Assembly (NCBI GenBank): GCA_015075445.1
Contig: JABTUJ010000049.1
Span: forward strand, 1-56,388
Reading direction: 5' to 3'
Source of the DNA: Verrucomicrobiales bacterium
GTDB taxonomy: Bacteria; Verrucomicrobiota; Verrucomicrobiia; Limisphaerales; J093
Length of the DNA: 56,388 nt
Made by a program: the position numbers and the translations under genes. Shown here one piece after another: positions 16,993 to 24,556 of the stretch (positions are counted from its first letter, which is position 1; each line of letters begins with the position of its first letter). The notes under the pieces are model-generated. The model did no database searches. It was not told the DNA's origin and was given only the letters and a program-made list of their open reading frames with translations.

Positions 16993-17484
16993 ATGAACCG
17001 GCAACGGAACCTCAAGCTCGCCGCCGCCCTGCTGTTGCTGGCCGTGGCGGCGGTGGCCTTCGGGCGCCTGGCCCGGCAGCACCGGGGAGGATCCGACCTG
17101 GCCTTCTTCTACGACGAAAGCGAACAGCGCCTGTTCACGGGTCCCCGCACCGCCATCCCGCCAATTCGCGGCCTGAACGATGCCGAACCCGATGCCGTGC
17201 GCGCCGTGGTGATCTCGACCAACGGCAACCCTCGCGACCGGCAGGCGCGCGTGATCGCCTACCTCGAACGTTACTCGCCCGAGCTCAAGCGCCAGATGGA
17301 GACCGCCCAGACGACGGGGGAGGCGCCGGCCATGGGCCGGGGGATGGCCCAGGCCCACCGGTTCGTCCGCCGGCCACACGAGTCACGCTGGCACCCCCTG
17401 ACCAGCGAGGAAGGGGAGCGCATCGTCAACGAATGGATGACCGCCGGGCCCGGTGGCCAACCGGCGGCCATTTGCACGCCATGA
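16993..17484 (+). CDS. Small membrane-anchored protein of unknown function
   Basis: 163 residues with one N-terminal hydrophobic helix (LAAALLLLAVAAVAFG, residues 9-24) and a soluble rest. The soluble part contains LAFFYDESEQRLFTGPRTAIPPI and ends with a conserved-looking TSEEGERIVNEWMT segment; the last residues after PGGQ look weak. It follows the prepilin-like gene in the same direction after 33 bp and may act with it, for example as an envelope partner, but nothing in the sequence shows this directly. I do not recognise the family. Confidence 0.75.
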   Translation: MNRQRNLKLAAALLLLAVAAVAFGRLARQHRGGSDLAFFYDESEQRLFTGPRTAIPPIRGLNDAEPDAVRAVVISTNGNPRDRQARVIAYLERYSPELKRQMETAQTTGEAPAMGRGMAQAHRFVRRPHESRWHPLTSEEGERIVNEWMTAGPGGQPAAICTP

Positions 17485-17579
17485 AAGGTCCCCGGCCAGC
17501 CCTGCCCGCCGAGGACGCCCTGAGGCCGCCCAGCCCGGCTCCGAGCTTTGTTCGAACCCTGATCATCAAACTCACTCCT

Positions 17580-19688
17580 ATGCATACTCCGTTCCTGCCC
17601 CTCCGCCGGGCGACGGCCTGGCCGCACCGGTTCGGTTCCCTCCTGACCGCACTGAGCCTCACCGCCTTGAGTGGTGGCCTGGCCCAAACGCCTTCCCTGG
17701 TCGCCAACCACACGACCTACTACGCGGGTGAAGACGTCGTGTTCACCTTCGCGGACGGCCCGGGCAACCGGCTGGATTGGATCGGGATCTATCCCGAGGG
17801 GGTGGTCCCCGGCTCGGTGGCATCCACACGCTGGTTTTACGTGGACGGCACGCAGCAGGGGAATAGCGGGCTGCGCGAAGGCACGGTGACCTTCGCCGGC
17901 GGACTCAACCTGGCCGGACCCTGGACAGCGCACCTGCTCGAGAACGACGGCTATACGTCGCTGGCCTCGATCACGTTCAATGTCATCGATCCCGGCTGGC
18001 CGTTGGTTCGCACTGACAAGCGTTCGTACGTCACCGGAGAGCCCATTGCCGTCACGTTCCAGAACGGAGCGGGGAACCGGCTGGACTGGATCGGGATTTA
18101 CCAGGAGGGCCAAACCCCGGGCGGCGGACCGAGTTCCACGCTGTGGAGCTATGTGGACGGCACGCAGGTCGGGACCACCGCGCTGACGGACGGCACCGTC
18201 ACCTTTTCGGGCGGTTTGGCGGCGGCCGGGAACTTCGTGGTCTTCTTCCTCCTTAACGACGGCTACGACGTCCTGGCCTCGGAGCCGTTCACCGTGACCC
18301 CGCCGGCCGCCACCACCCCGCGGGTGGTGTCGGTCACCCCGGGTCCGAACGCCGTGAATCAGCCGCCCAACGCCGGGTACGCTGCCACCATCCGCAACGG
18401 CAGCACGCAGATGGTACCGGCCTCGGTCGTGCTCACCGTGGACGGGGGCGTGGTGACGCATCAGCTCACGCAGGAGGACGACATCGTCACGGTCGCCTAC
18501 ACCCCGACAGCCCTGTGGCCGTCCGGTTCAACGCACACCTTCCGGCTGGAGTTCGCTGACAACGCGACGCCGGCTAATGCCTTTGCGAACGAAGTCACGT
18601 TCTCGGTCGGAACCTACCGCAACATCGTGCTGCCCGCCCCGCTCTACTTCGAGGACTTCGACGGCACCGCCGAGGGCGCGTTGCCCGCCGGGTGGACCAG
18701 TGTCAGCTACACGGAGGTGCTGAACTCCGAGCTGGACCTGGGCAACCTCGACTCCGCCAGCTATGCCGACTGGATTGTCGTCGCCGCGGACCGGTTCACG
18801 GGATCCTTCGTCACGTACAGCAACCCGGACAATCCGGCGGGCTGGGGGACGGACTACCAGCGGGTGCTTACGGTCAACCCCCTCAACGTGTTGAACGGCC
18901 AGGTCTACGACCGGCCGCTGGCCAGCGGGCGCTTCGCCTTCGGCAACTCCGGCTATCGCAACGGCCGGAGCCAGGTGCTGTACCTGTTCTCGCCGGATTT
19001 CAACCTCGCGGGCCGGACCGATGTGCACCTGGCCTTCCACTCGCTGTGGGAGCAGAACCAGGACAGCATGGCCGCCATCGAATACTCGGTGGACCGCGGC
19101 ACCACCTGGCTGCCGCTCGCCTACTTCCTGGACGGACCGGACATTGTCACCGTCACCGACGAAACCACCGGGGAAGTGACCGTGGATGCCGTGGCGACGT
19201 TGACGGCCGAACACGGGGACGTGGCCCGTTATGTGGATCCGGAGACCTTCGAGGAGAAGGGCGGCCACTATGGGGCGTTCCTCGGCGCCGAGATCTCGCC
19301 GGCGCTCGCGCCGTTCATCCAGGCTCGGGTCAATGACAACGCGGCGGAGTCGAAGCGCATCGAGCTCTACCGGCTCACGGCCGCCGACAACCAGGCGGCG
19401 GTGCGTTTCCGGTTCGCCCACGCGGGTACGGACAGTTGGTACTTCGGGATCGACAACTTCGGGTTGTACTCGATTCCGGCCACGCCGGTTGAGCCCCCCA
19501 CGCTCACGTGGGTGCGGTCGGGCGAGGCGCTCACCCTGTCGTGGCCGGCGAGTGCCACCGGGTTTGTGCTCGAATCCTCGCCCGCGGTCGCGCCGGCGTC
19601 CTGGTCGGCCGTGAGCGGGGTGAGCGGGAACTCGGTCACGGTGACGATGAGCGCTGCCGCCGGCTTCTATCGGTTGCGGGCGCCGTGA
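17580..19688 (+). CDS. Secreted multidomain protein with two DWIGIY repeats
   Basis: 702 residues with a signal sequence (RFGSLLTALSLTALSGGLAQ, about residues 18-36). Two homologous domains follow, each with the block GNRLDWIGIY (residues 62-71 and 164-173, a period of about 102), each ending with a long strand such as WTAHLLENDGY or FVVFFLLNDGY. These look like SKICH/beta-sandwich modules. An Ig-like segment (VVSVTPGPNAVNQPPN..., about 250-345) and a large beta-rich domain with a YFEDFDGTAEGALPAGW opening follow. The C-terminus (LTLSWPASATGFVLESS...FYRLRAP) is the short domain that ends many exported proteins in this phylum. Function unknown; probably cell-surface or secreted. The start was set at ATG 17580, context CACTCCTATG. 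Confidence 0.82.
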   Translation: MHTPFLPLRRATAWPHRFGSLLTALSLTALSGGLAQTPSLVANHTTYYAGEDVVFTFADGPGNRLDWIGIYPEGVVPGSVASTRWFYVDGTQQGNSGLREGTVTFAGGLNLAGPWTAHLLENDGYTSLASITFNVIDPGWPLVRTDKRSYVTGEPIAVTFQNGAGNRLDWIGIYQEGQTPGGGPSSTLWSYVDGTQVGTTALTDGTVTFSGGLAAAGNFVVFFLLNDGYDVLASEPFTVTPPAATTPRVVSVTPGPNAVNQPPNAGYAATIRNGSTQMVPASVVLTVDGGVVTHQLTQEDDIVTVAYTPTALWPSGSTHTFRLEFADNATPANAFANEVTFSVGTYRNIVLPAPLYFEDFDGTAEGALPAGWTSVSYTEVLNSELDLGNLDSASYADWIVVAADRFTGSFVTYSNPDNPAGWGTDYQRVLTVNPLNVLNGQVYDRPLASGRFAFGNSGYRNGRSQVLYLFSPDFNLAGRTDVHLAFHSLWEQNQDSMAAIEYSVDRGTTWLPLAYFLDGPDIVTVTDETTGEVTVDAVATLTAEHGDVARYVDPETFEEKGGHYGAFLGAEISPALAPFIQARVNDNAAESKRIELYRLTAADNQAAVRFRFAHAGTDSWYFGIDNFGLYSIPATPVEPPTLTWVRSGEALTLSWPASATGFVLESSPAVAPASWSAVSGVSGNSVTVTMSAAAGFYRLRAP

Positions 19689-19700
19689 GCGGTGCGCGCG

Positions 19701-19726
19701 AATGTTAAATGTTAAGATGCGACCCC
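19701..19726 (+). repeat. Single copy of the 26-bp GACCCC repeat
   Basis: Identical over 26 bases to the right end of the element at 16005-16030, but here without an inverted partner nearby. It starts 12 bases after the stop of the upstream gene (19688). Confidence 0.95.
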
Positions 19727-19734
19727 AACTTGGG

Positions 19735-19769
19735 CAAAGCTCAAAGCTCAAAGTTCAAAGCTCAAGGGA
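19735..19769 (+). repeat. Heptanucleotide tract CAAAGCT x5
   Basis: Five consecutive 7-bp units: CAAAGCT, CAAAGCT, CAAAGTT, CAAAGCT and a decayed CAAGGGA. It begins eight bases after the single GACCCC repeat copy, so two repeat types with 7-bp spacing lie side by side. Confidence 0.9.
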
Positions 19770-19916
19770 AGCTCCAGGGATCAAGTGGGCGCAATCGATC
19801 CGACCGATCCGGTCAGCCGTGCGTGAAGGCTGCCGGAGACGGGGTTTCCCGAGGTGGCCGCTCGCGGGCCATCGGAGCGCATCGGTCTGCTGGGGAAGGC
19901 TGTTGCTATTAATCTG

Positions 19917-19947
19917 TTGCAGTCTGGCTTCCTCTCGGTGATACACT
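19917..19947 (+). promoter_or_regulatory. Possible promoter of the membrane operon
   Basis: TTGCAG (19917-19922) and TACACT (19942-19947) resemble -35 and -10 boxes but are 19 bp apart, longer than the 16-18 bp ideal. The AT-richer surroundings stand out locally. The -10-like box is only 12 bp before the ATG at 19960, which would mean an almost leaderless transcript. Weak call. Confidence 0.25.
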
Positions 19948-19959
19948 GCGCCTCATCAA

Positions 19960-21255
19960 ATGCGCGCCGTGCGAGCCAGCTTGCTGATTGTGTTGGGCCT
20001 CCTCGCCTTCCTGGGGGCCCTGCTCGTGCCGGCGTACGTGCGGGCGCTGGATCCAACGGTCGTGCGGCGGGCGGGCGTGGGCACGTTGGACCTGTTGACC
20101 GAGGCACAGCAGCAGGCGCGCCAGGACCGGCTCGGCTGTGCCGAACTGCTGGCGCAGGCCGGCGTGGTCGCGGATGTGCGCGGCGCCGGGGACACGGTGC
20201 AGGCCATCCAGCAACAGGCGCGGTCGCGGCCGATCCCGGCGGTGTGGGGCTCGACGGATTCCCTGCTGCAGCAGGTGTTGGGTGGCGGGGCCGGCGGTCT
20301 GACCAACGCGGCGTCGGTGATGGATGTGGTGTTGCCCGAGGGCCAGCGCGCGGCGGCGCTGGAGTTCCTGGGATCGCTGCGCCGGGTGGATGTGTTCGAA
20401 CTGCTCAAGAACCGGCGCCTGGAACGGACGGCGTTGTTTCCGGCGGTGTCCTCGGCATCGGGACAGGCCCTGGACAGCGCGATTCTGCTGACCGGGCTGC
20501 TGATCCAGGCAGATGCGATGACCCCCCGGCTGCGGCGGGAGATCGAGGAACTGGCGGCGGCAGCCAACCGGGGGTACGACAGCGCGCCAGTCGAGATGGT
20601 CTACCTGAGCATCACGTCGCTGGCGAAGCGGATGACGTGGGACCAACTGGTGGCGTTTCTGCGGCCGATCCCGAGCGTGGCGGTGCTGCGGAACTTGACG
20701 CGGCTGATCACGCTGTCGCCGGCGGACGTCCCGGTGGTGTTTGCGGCGTTGACCCTGGCCCCCTCGGCGGAGGCGGTGGACGAGTTTCTCGCGCGTTTCC
20801 CGAAGGACGGTATGCGGGATCTGCGGTTTGCCCTGGGGGCAGGCAAGGGGGGGCTGCTGCTCCTGCTGGAGCGGCAGGAGGCGATCCACTTCAGTGCCGT
20901 GCGAGGGTGGCTGGGGGAGGTGCCGGTGCTGGGCGGGGTGCTGGGGTTGTTTGCCTCCCTGGCGGCGCGTTCGACGTTTCTGGCGCTGCTGCTGAAGTAC
21001 CTGCTCTGGTTCGACGGCGCCTTCTGCCTGGCCCGGGCCATGGTGTTGCTGACGCCGCCGCCGGCCGAGCTGGAGCGGCCGTACTTCCTGAAGCGCTCGA
21101 GCCTGTTTCGCCAGCAGACCATCGGGGTGCTGGCCGTGGTGTTGATTTTCGCCTTCGGTGAACCCTACCTCGCACGCGCGAACCAGCGCGTGGAACCTCT
21201 GCCGGTGCTGCGCCTGAATCAGACGGGGACGACCCTGCAACCGGAGGTCCCCTAA
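19960..21255 (+). CDS. Uncharacterised integral membrane protein, first gene of a three-gene operon
   Basis: 431 residues. A strong N-terminal membrane helix (SLLIVLGLLAFLGALLVPAY, residues 7-26) is followed by a large, mostly helical soluble region (about 35-315). A hydrophobic cluster near the C-terminus follows (about 322-352 and 386-400), interrupted by KYLLWFDGAFCLARAMVLL. The protein thus seems anchored at both ends, with the middle probably outside the cytoplasm. I do not recognise a family or catalytic motif. The next two genes follow closely (27 bp, then a 4-bp overlap), so the three products likely form one membrane complex. The start is ATG 19960. Confidence 0.8.
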   Translation: MRAVRASLLIVLGLLAFLGALLVPAYVRALDPTVVRRAGVGTLDLLTEAQQQARQDRLGCAELLAQAGVVADVRGAGDTVQAIQQQARSRPIPAVWGSTDSLLQQVLGGGAGGLTNAASVMDVVLPEGQRAAALEFLGSLRRVDVFELLKNRRLERTALFPAVSSASGQALDSAILLTGLLIQADAMTPRLRREIEELAAAANRGYDSAPVEMVYLSITSLAKRMTWDQLVAFLRPIPSVAVLRNLTRLITLSPADVPVVFAALTLAPSAEAVDEFLARFPKDGMRDLRFALGAGKGGLLLLLERQEAIHFSAVRGWLGEVPVLGGVLGLFASLAARSTFLALLLKYLLWFDGAFCLARAMVLLTPPPAELERPYFLKRSSLFRQQTIGVLAVVLIFAFGEPYLARANQRVEPLPVLRLNQTGTTLQPEVP

Positions 21256-21282
21256 CCTGCCCGAACTAGTAGTGGAAACGAT

Positions 21283-21660
21283 ATGAGCTGGCTGGCCCTC
21301 TCGCTGTTCTTTGTGGTCCAGTTGATCGTGTATGTCTTCTGCGTGATCCGCCTCGGCGAGATCAAGAAACACACCGGGTCGAGCCACCTGAAACTCCAGC
21401 TCTTGGATAACGAGGAGAACCTGTTCGACTCGGGCCTGTACGTCGGGCTCGGCGGCACGGTGCTCCAGCTCGTGCTGGTGGCGTTCCAGGTCGGCACGCA
21501 GAACCTGATGGTGGCCTACGCCTCGACGCTGTTCGGGATTGCGTTTGTCTCGGTGCTCAAGATCTTCCACGTGCGTCGCTTCCGCCGGCTGCTCCTGCTC
21601 GAGATGGCCGCCCAGCGCGATGCCGGCCACGCGTACGACGCCTCGCCCTACTCGACATGA
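21283..21660 (+). CDS. Small multi-pass membrane protein, second gene of the operon
   Basis: 125 residues. Hydrophobic helices lie at about 4-22 (LALSLFFVVQLIVYVFCVI), 52-70 (LYVGLGGTVLQLVLVAF) and 77-97 (LMVAYASTLFGIAFVSVL). A short basic/polar loop (RLGEIKKHTGSSHLKLQLLDNEENLFDSG) lies between the first two. The small size, loop and operon position loosely recall the ExbB/TolQ-like partner of a two-part channel, but I see no diagnostic motif. Its stop overlaps the start of the next gene as ATGA, a strong sign of coupled translation. Confidence 0.8.
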   Translation: MSWLALSLFFVVQLIVYVFCVIRLGEIKKHTGSSHLKLQLLDNEENLFDSGLYVGLGGTVLQLVLVAFQVGTQNLMVAYASTLFGIAFVSVLKIFHVRRFRRLLLLEMAAQRDAGHAYDASPYST

Positions 21661-23144
21661 ACCGCTCCGTCCTGGTCATCATCTGCGACTTCCTGCTGAT
21701 CAGCCTGCTGTCGCTGGCGAACTTCGATCAGACTTCCGGCGAGGACGTGGGTCCCGCGGGGGCGACTGCGGTCGAGGTGCAGGCGGTGCAGGACATGCTT
21801 GAGGTCTTGCAGCAGGCGCTCGCCCAGGAGCAGGATACGCGGGGGGCGCTGAGTAATCAACTGGCCACCACGCAGGAGGACCTGGACGCGCGCCAGCAGG
21901 AGTTGGCCGAGCGCAACCGGCAGATTCAGGAAGCCGAGCGCAGCCTGCGCGAGTCGGAAGCCCGGCTGCGTCAGCTCGCCGAGGAACGCGCCCGGCTGCA
22001 GCAGGCGCAGGAGCAGGCCCAGCAACAGGTGACCCGGCTCGAGGTCCAGCAGCAGTTGGCCGAGACCAACATCCTGGCCCTCCAGGAGCAGCTTCAGGCC
22101 GCCACGAGCGAAGCCACGGTTTCGAAGGCGACGGCCGATGCCATCCGCGCCGAGTTGGCCGCGCGCCGCGACGAGGTGCGCCAGTTGCAGTCGCAGATTG
22201 GAGATCTCCAGCAGACCGCCTTCGCGGCGCAGGAGGAGAAGGGCCGGCTGGCGACGAACCTGACCCGGGTGCAGACCGAGGCGCTGATGTTCCGCACGCA
22301 GCTCGAGCAAACGCAGGAGCAGGTGGCGAGCATCGTCGAGGAGAAGGAGCGACTCCAGGAGCACGCGACCACGCTGGCGAAGGGCATCGATTCGGTGGCC
22401 CAGGAATCCCAGACCCTGGCGGCCGAGATCCGCGAGAACCGGGAGCTGGCGCCCAACGCCATCTATCAGGCCTACCTGGACAACCGCCTGCAGAGCAGCA
22501 GCCGCGCCACGCGGTCGGGATTCCTCGGGATCCGCGCCGGGGACGCGACGGAGGCGAGCGTGGTCTTGTTCCGCGACCGCGACCAGGTGTTCGTGCTCTA
22601 CCACATCACCGACACCTCCCTGCCGCTCTGGGGAGGCGGGGGCGACTGGCAGGAGATGACGGTGGTGCTGGCGCGGGGTGGTCAGAACGTGAACCTCGAC
22701 TCGCTCATGTTCGTCTCCTCCGATCCGCGGTTGCTGGTCGCGACACTCGACGCCGCGACAGTGGCGCGAGTTGGAGTCAGGCCCTTCGAGGTTTCGGAGG
22801 ATCCGTCCAAGTTCCAGGACGCGGTCATTGTGGGCGGCAAGGAAGGCTATTACGGGGAGGTGGAGTTCAAGCTGGTGCCCGGGCTGCCGCGGTACCTGAA
22901 GATGAGTCGCCGGCCGCTGGGCAAGATCTTTGGGAAGTTCTCGCCCTCCAAAGGTGACCTGGCATTCAGCAAATCCGGTGAACTGCTCGGCATGATGGTC
23001 AACAGCCAGTACTGCGCGCTGGTGCGCAGCCTGCCGCCCGCCCGGGTGGTACCGCTCGGCAAGGAGATCGCCAAGCACCGGACCAGCCTGATCGGGGCCG
23101 AGGTGTCGCGTCGCCTTCAGGCGCTGCCGCTAAGTCTGCAGTAG
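21657..23144 (+). CDS. Membrane-anchored coiled-coil protein with C-terminal trypsin-like fold, third gene of the operon
   Basis: 495 residues in three parts. An N-terminal helix carries an aspartate inside it (VLVIICDFLLISLLSLANFD, D11), as seen in ExbD/TolR/MotB-type proton-channel partners. A long glutamine/glutamate-rich coiled coil spans about 40-265. A C-terminal beta-rich domain spans about 270-480, with SGFLGIRAGDATEASVVLFRDRD, a VLYHITDT strand and FSKSGELLGMMVNSQYCAL, where a trypsin-like fold would have its GDSGGP loop. The catalytic serine-loop sequence is not intact (KSGELLG), so protease activity is doubtful and a binding role is more likely. It overlaps the previous gene by 4 bp and closes the operon. 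Confidence 0.82.
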   Translation: MNRSVLVIICDFLLISLLSLANFDQTSGEDVGPAGATAVEVQAVQDMLEVLQQALAQEQDTRGALSNQLATTQEDLDARQQELAERNRQIQEAERSLRESEARLRQLAEERARLQQAQEQAQQQVTRLEVQQQLAETNILALQEQLQAATSEATVSKATADAIRAELAARRDEVRQLQSQIGDLQQTAFAAQEEKGRLATNLTRVQTEALMFRTQLEQTQEQVASIVEEKERLQEHATTLAKGIDSVAQESQTLAAEIRENRELAPNAIYQAYLDNRLQSSSRATRSGFLGIRAGDATEASVVLFRDRDQVFVLYHITDTSLPLWGGGGDWQEMTVVLARGGQNVNLDSLMFVSSDPRLLVATLDAATVARVGVRPFEVSEDPSKFQDAVIVGGKEGYYGEVEFKLVPGLPRYLKMSRRPLGKIFGKFSPSKGDLAFSKSGELLGMMVNSQYCALVRSLPPARVVPLGKEIAKHRTSLIGAEVSRRLQALPLSLQ

Positions 23145-23156
23145 GCGGCGAGGTGT

Positions 23157-24509
23157 TCAGGCGCGCGCGAGGGCGGCGCTGTGGGCCTGGATCTTGCGCA
23201 CCGCCTCGACGACGTGTTCGACCTCGCGGCGTTCGGCGAGGAGGAGGTTTTGGGTGACGGCGACGGTGGTGGCGCAGACTTCGCGGTTGCCTTTGAGCTC
23301 GTGGAGGCTGTCGCGGTAGGCCTTGAGCCGCTGGGGGCTGAAGAGGCGCTGGAAGCCGCGGGACTGGATGGCTTCGTCGAGCAGGCCGTCGAAATACTGC
23401 TCGTGGTATCCGCCCGTGCAAGGGATGCCCTCGGCGGAGAGGGCCTGCATGAAGCGGTCGCGCGACAGGCCGTTGAACTCACGGGCGTCGTAGCGGAAGG
23501 CGTAGAGATGCCAGACGGAGCGGCTGTTCTCGGGGAGCCGGACCGTCTTGATGCCTGGGATGGTGGCGAGCTGGGCCTGGAGGTGGTCGGCATTTTCGCC
23601 GCGCCAAGCGGTTTCGCGGACGAGCTTCTCGAGTTGCTGGAGGAGGATGACGGCCTGGAACTGCTGCATGCGGTAGTTGCTGCCGCGGGTGAAGTACGCC
23701 CGGTCGCCCTTGAAGTTGCCGAAGGCGCGGCCGCAGTTGTGGAAGGCCTGACAGCGGTCGAGGAGGTCATCGCGGTTGCCGGTGACGGCGCCGCCTTCGC
23801 CGGAGGGCAGGTGCTTGGAGTTCTGGAAGCTGAAGCAGCCGAGGTCGCCCAGGGTGCCGCACTTGCGCCCCTTGTACTCGGCAAGCCAGGCCTGGCAGGC
23901 GTCCTCGATCACGGCGAGGCGATGTTCGCGGGCGATGGCGTTGATGGGGTCCATGTCACAGGGCATGCCATAGATGTGGACTGGCATGATGGCGCGGGTG
24001 CGATCGGTGATCCGGCTCGGAATCGTGGCCGGGTCGAGGTTGAGCGTGGCGGGATCGGTGTCGGCGAACACGGGCAGGGCCTTCTTGAGGAGGATGGCGT
24101 TGTAAGTGGCGATGAAGGTGTAGGGGGAGACGATGACTTCGTCGCCGGCGTCCACGTCCATGACCTGGAGGGCGACCAGGAGGGCGGTGGTGCCGCTGGC
24201 GGTGGCGAGGCAGCGCTTGGCGCCGAGGAGCTTCGCGTAGGCCAGCTCGAACTCGGCGACATGTTCACCGGCGCCGCGGAACCAACTGCCGCTGCGCAGG
24301 ACGTCGAGCACGGCGGGCTCCCAGGACTGGCGCCAGATGGGCCAGCCGGGCCAGCCGCCCGGGTGGACGGGGGCGCCGCCAAGGAGAGCGGGTTGGACGG
24401 TATCCGCGGCGAGGACGCGGGGGGCTTGCTGGCTGCCGAGCCAGGCGAGGGAGGCGGAGGCGGCGGCCGTTTGGTGGATGAATCCGCGGCGGGTGAGAGG
24501 TGGTTTCAT
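23157..24509 (-). CDS. DegT/DnrJ/EryC1/StrS-family aminotransferase with a twin-arginine leader
   Basis: A 450-residue PLP enzyme. Family sequence is clear: GSWFRGAGEHVAEFELAYAK, ATASGTTALLVALQ, EVIVSPYTFIATYNAIL, AVIEDACQAW (the PLP-nitrogen aspartate, D203) and SFQNSKHLPSGEGGAV with the Schiff-base lysine at residue 232. Relatives make or use amino-sugars or act as dehydratases on nucleotide sugars. Unusually it begins MKPPLTRRGFIHQTAAASASLAW..., a Tat-type signal (RRGFI then hydrophobic helix, cleavage near LAADT), so it may work outside the cytoplasm. ATG 24509 was chosen because the longer frame upstream overlaps the neighbouring gene in another frame. It lies 47 bp after the SGNH/TPR gene and is probably co-transcribed. 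The converging gene ends 12 bp away. Confidence 0.88.
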   Translation of the reverse strand: MKPPLTRRGFIHQTAAASASLAWLGSQQAPRVLAADTVQPALLGGAPVHPGGWPGWPIWRQSWEPAVLDVLRSGSWFRGAGEHVAEFELAYAKLLGAKRCLATASGTTALLVALQVMDVDAGDEVIVSPYTFIATYNAILLKKALPVFADTDPATLNLDPATIPSRITDRTRAIMPVHIYGMPCDMDPINAIAREHRLAVIEDACQAWLAEYKGRKCGTLGDLGCFSFQNSKHLPSGEGGAVTGNRDDLLDRCQAFHNCGRAFGNFKGDRAYFTRGSNYRMQQFQAVILLQQLEKLVRETAWRGENADHLQAQLATIPGIKTVRLPENSRSVWHLYAFRYDAREFNGLSRDRFMQALSAEGIPCTGGYHEQYFDGLLDEAIQSRGFQRLFSPQRLKAYRDSLHELKGNREVCATTVAVTQNLLLAERREVEHVVEAVRKIQAHSAALARA

Positions 24510-24556
24510 GGCTTGGACATTTTCCTGGATGATCACGTGCGGGAATGGCGGAGAGG

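Noticed and set aside
21657..23144. Active serine protease
   Set aside because: The loop where GDSGGP is expected reads KSGELLG; no convincing catalytic triad.
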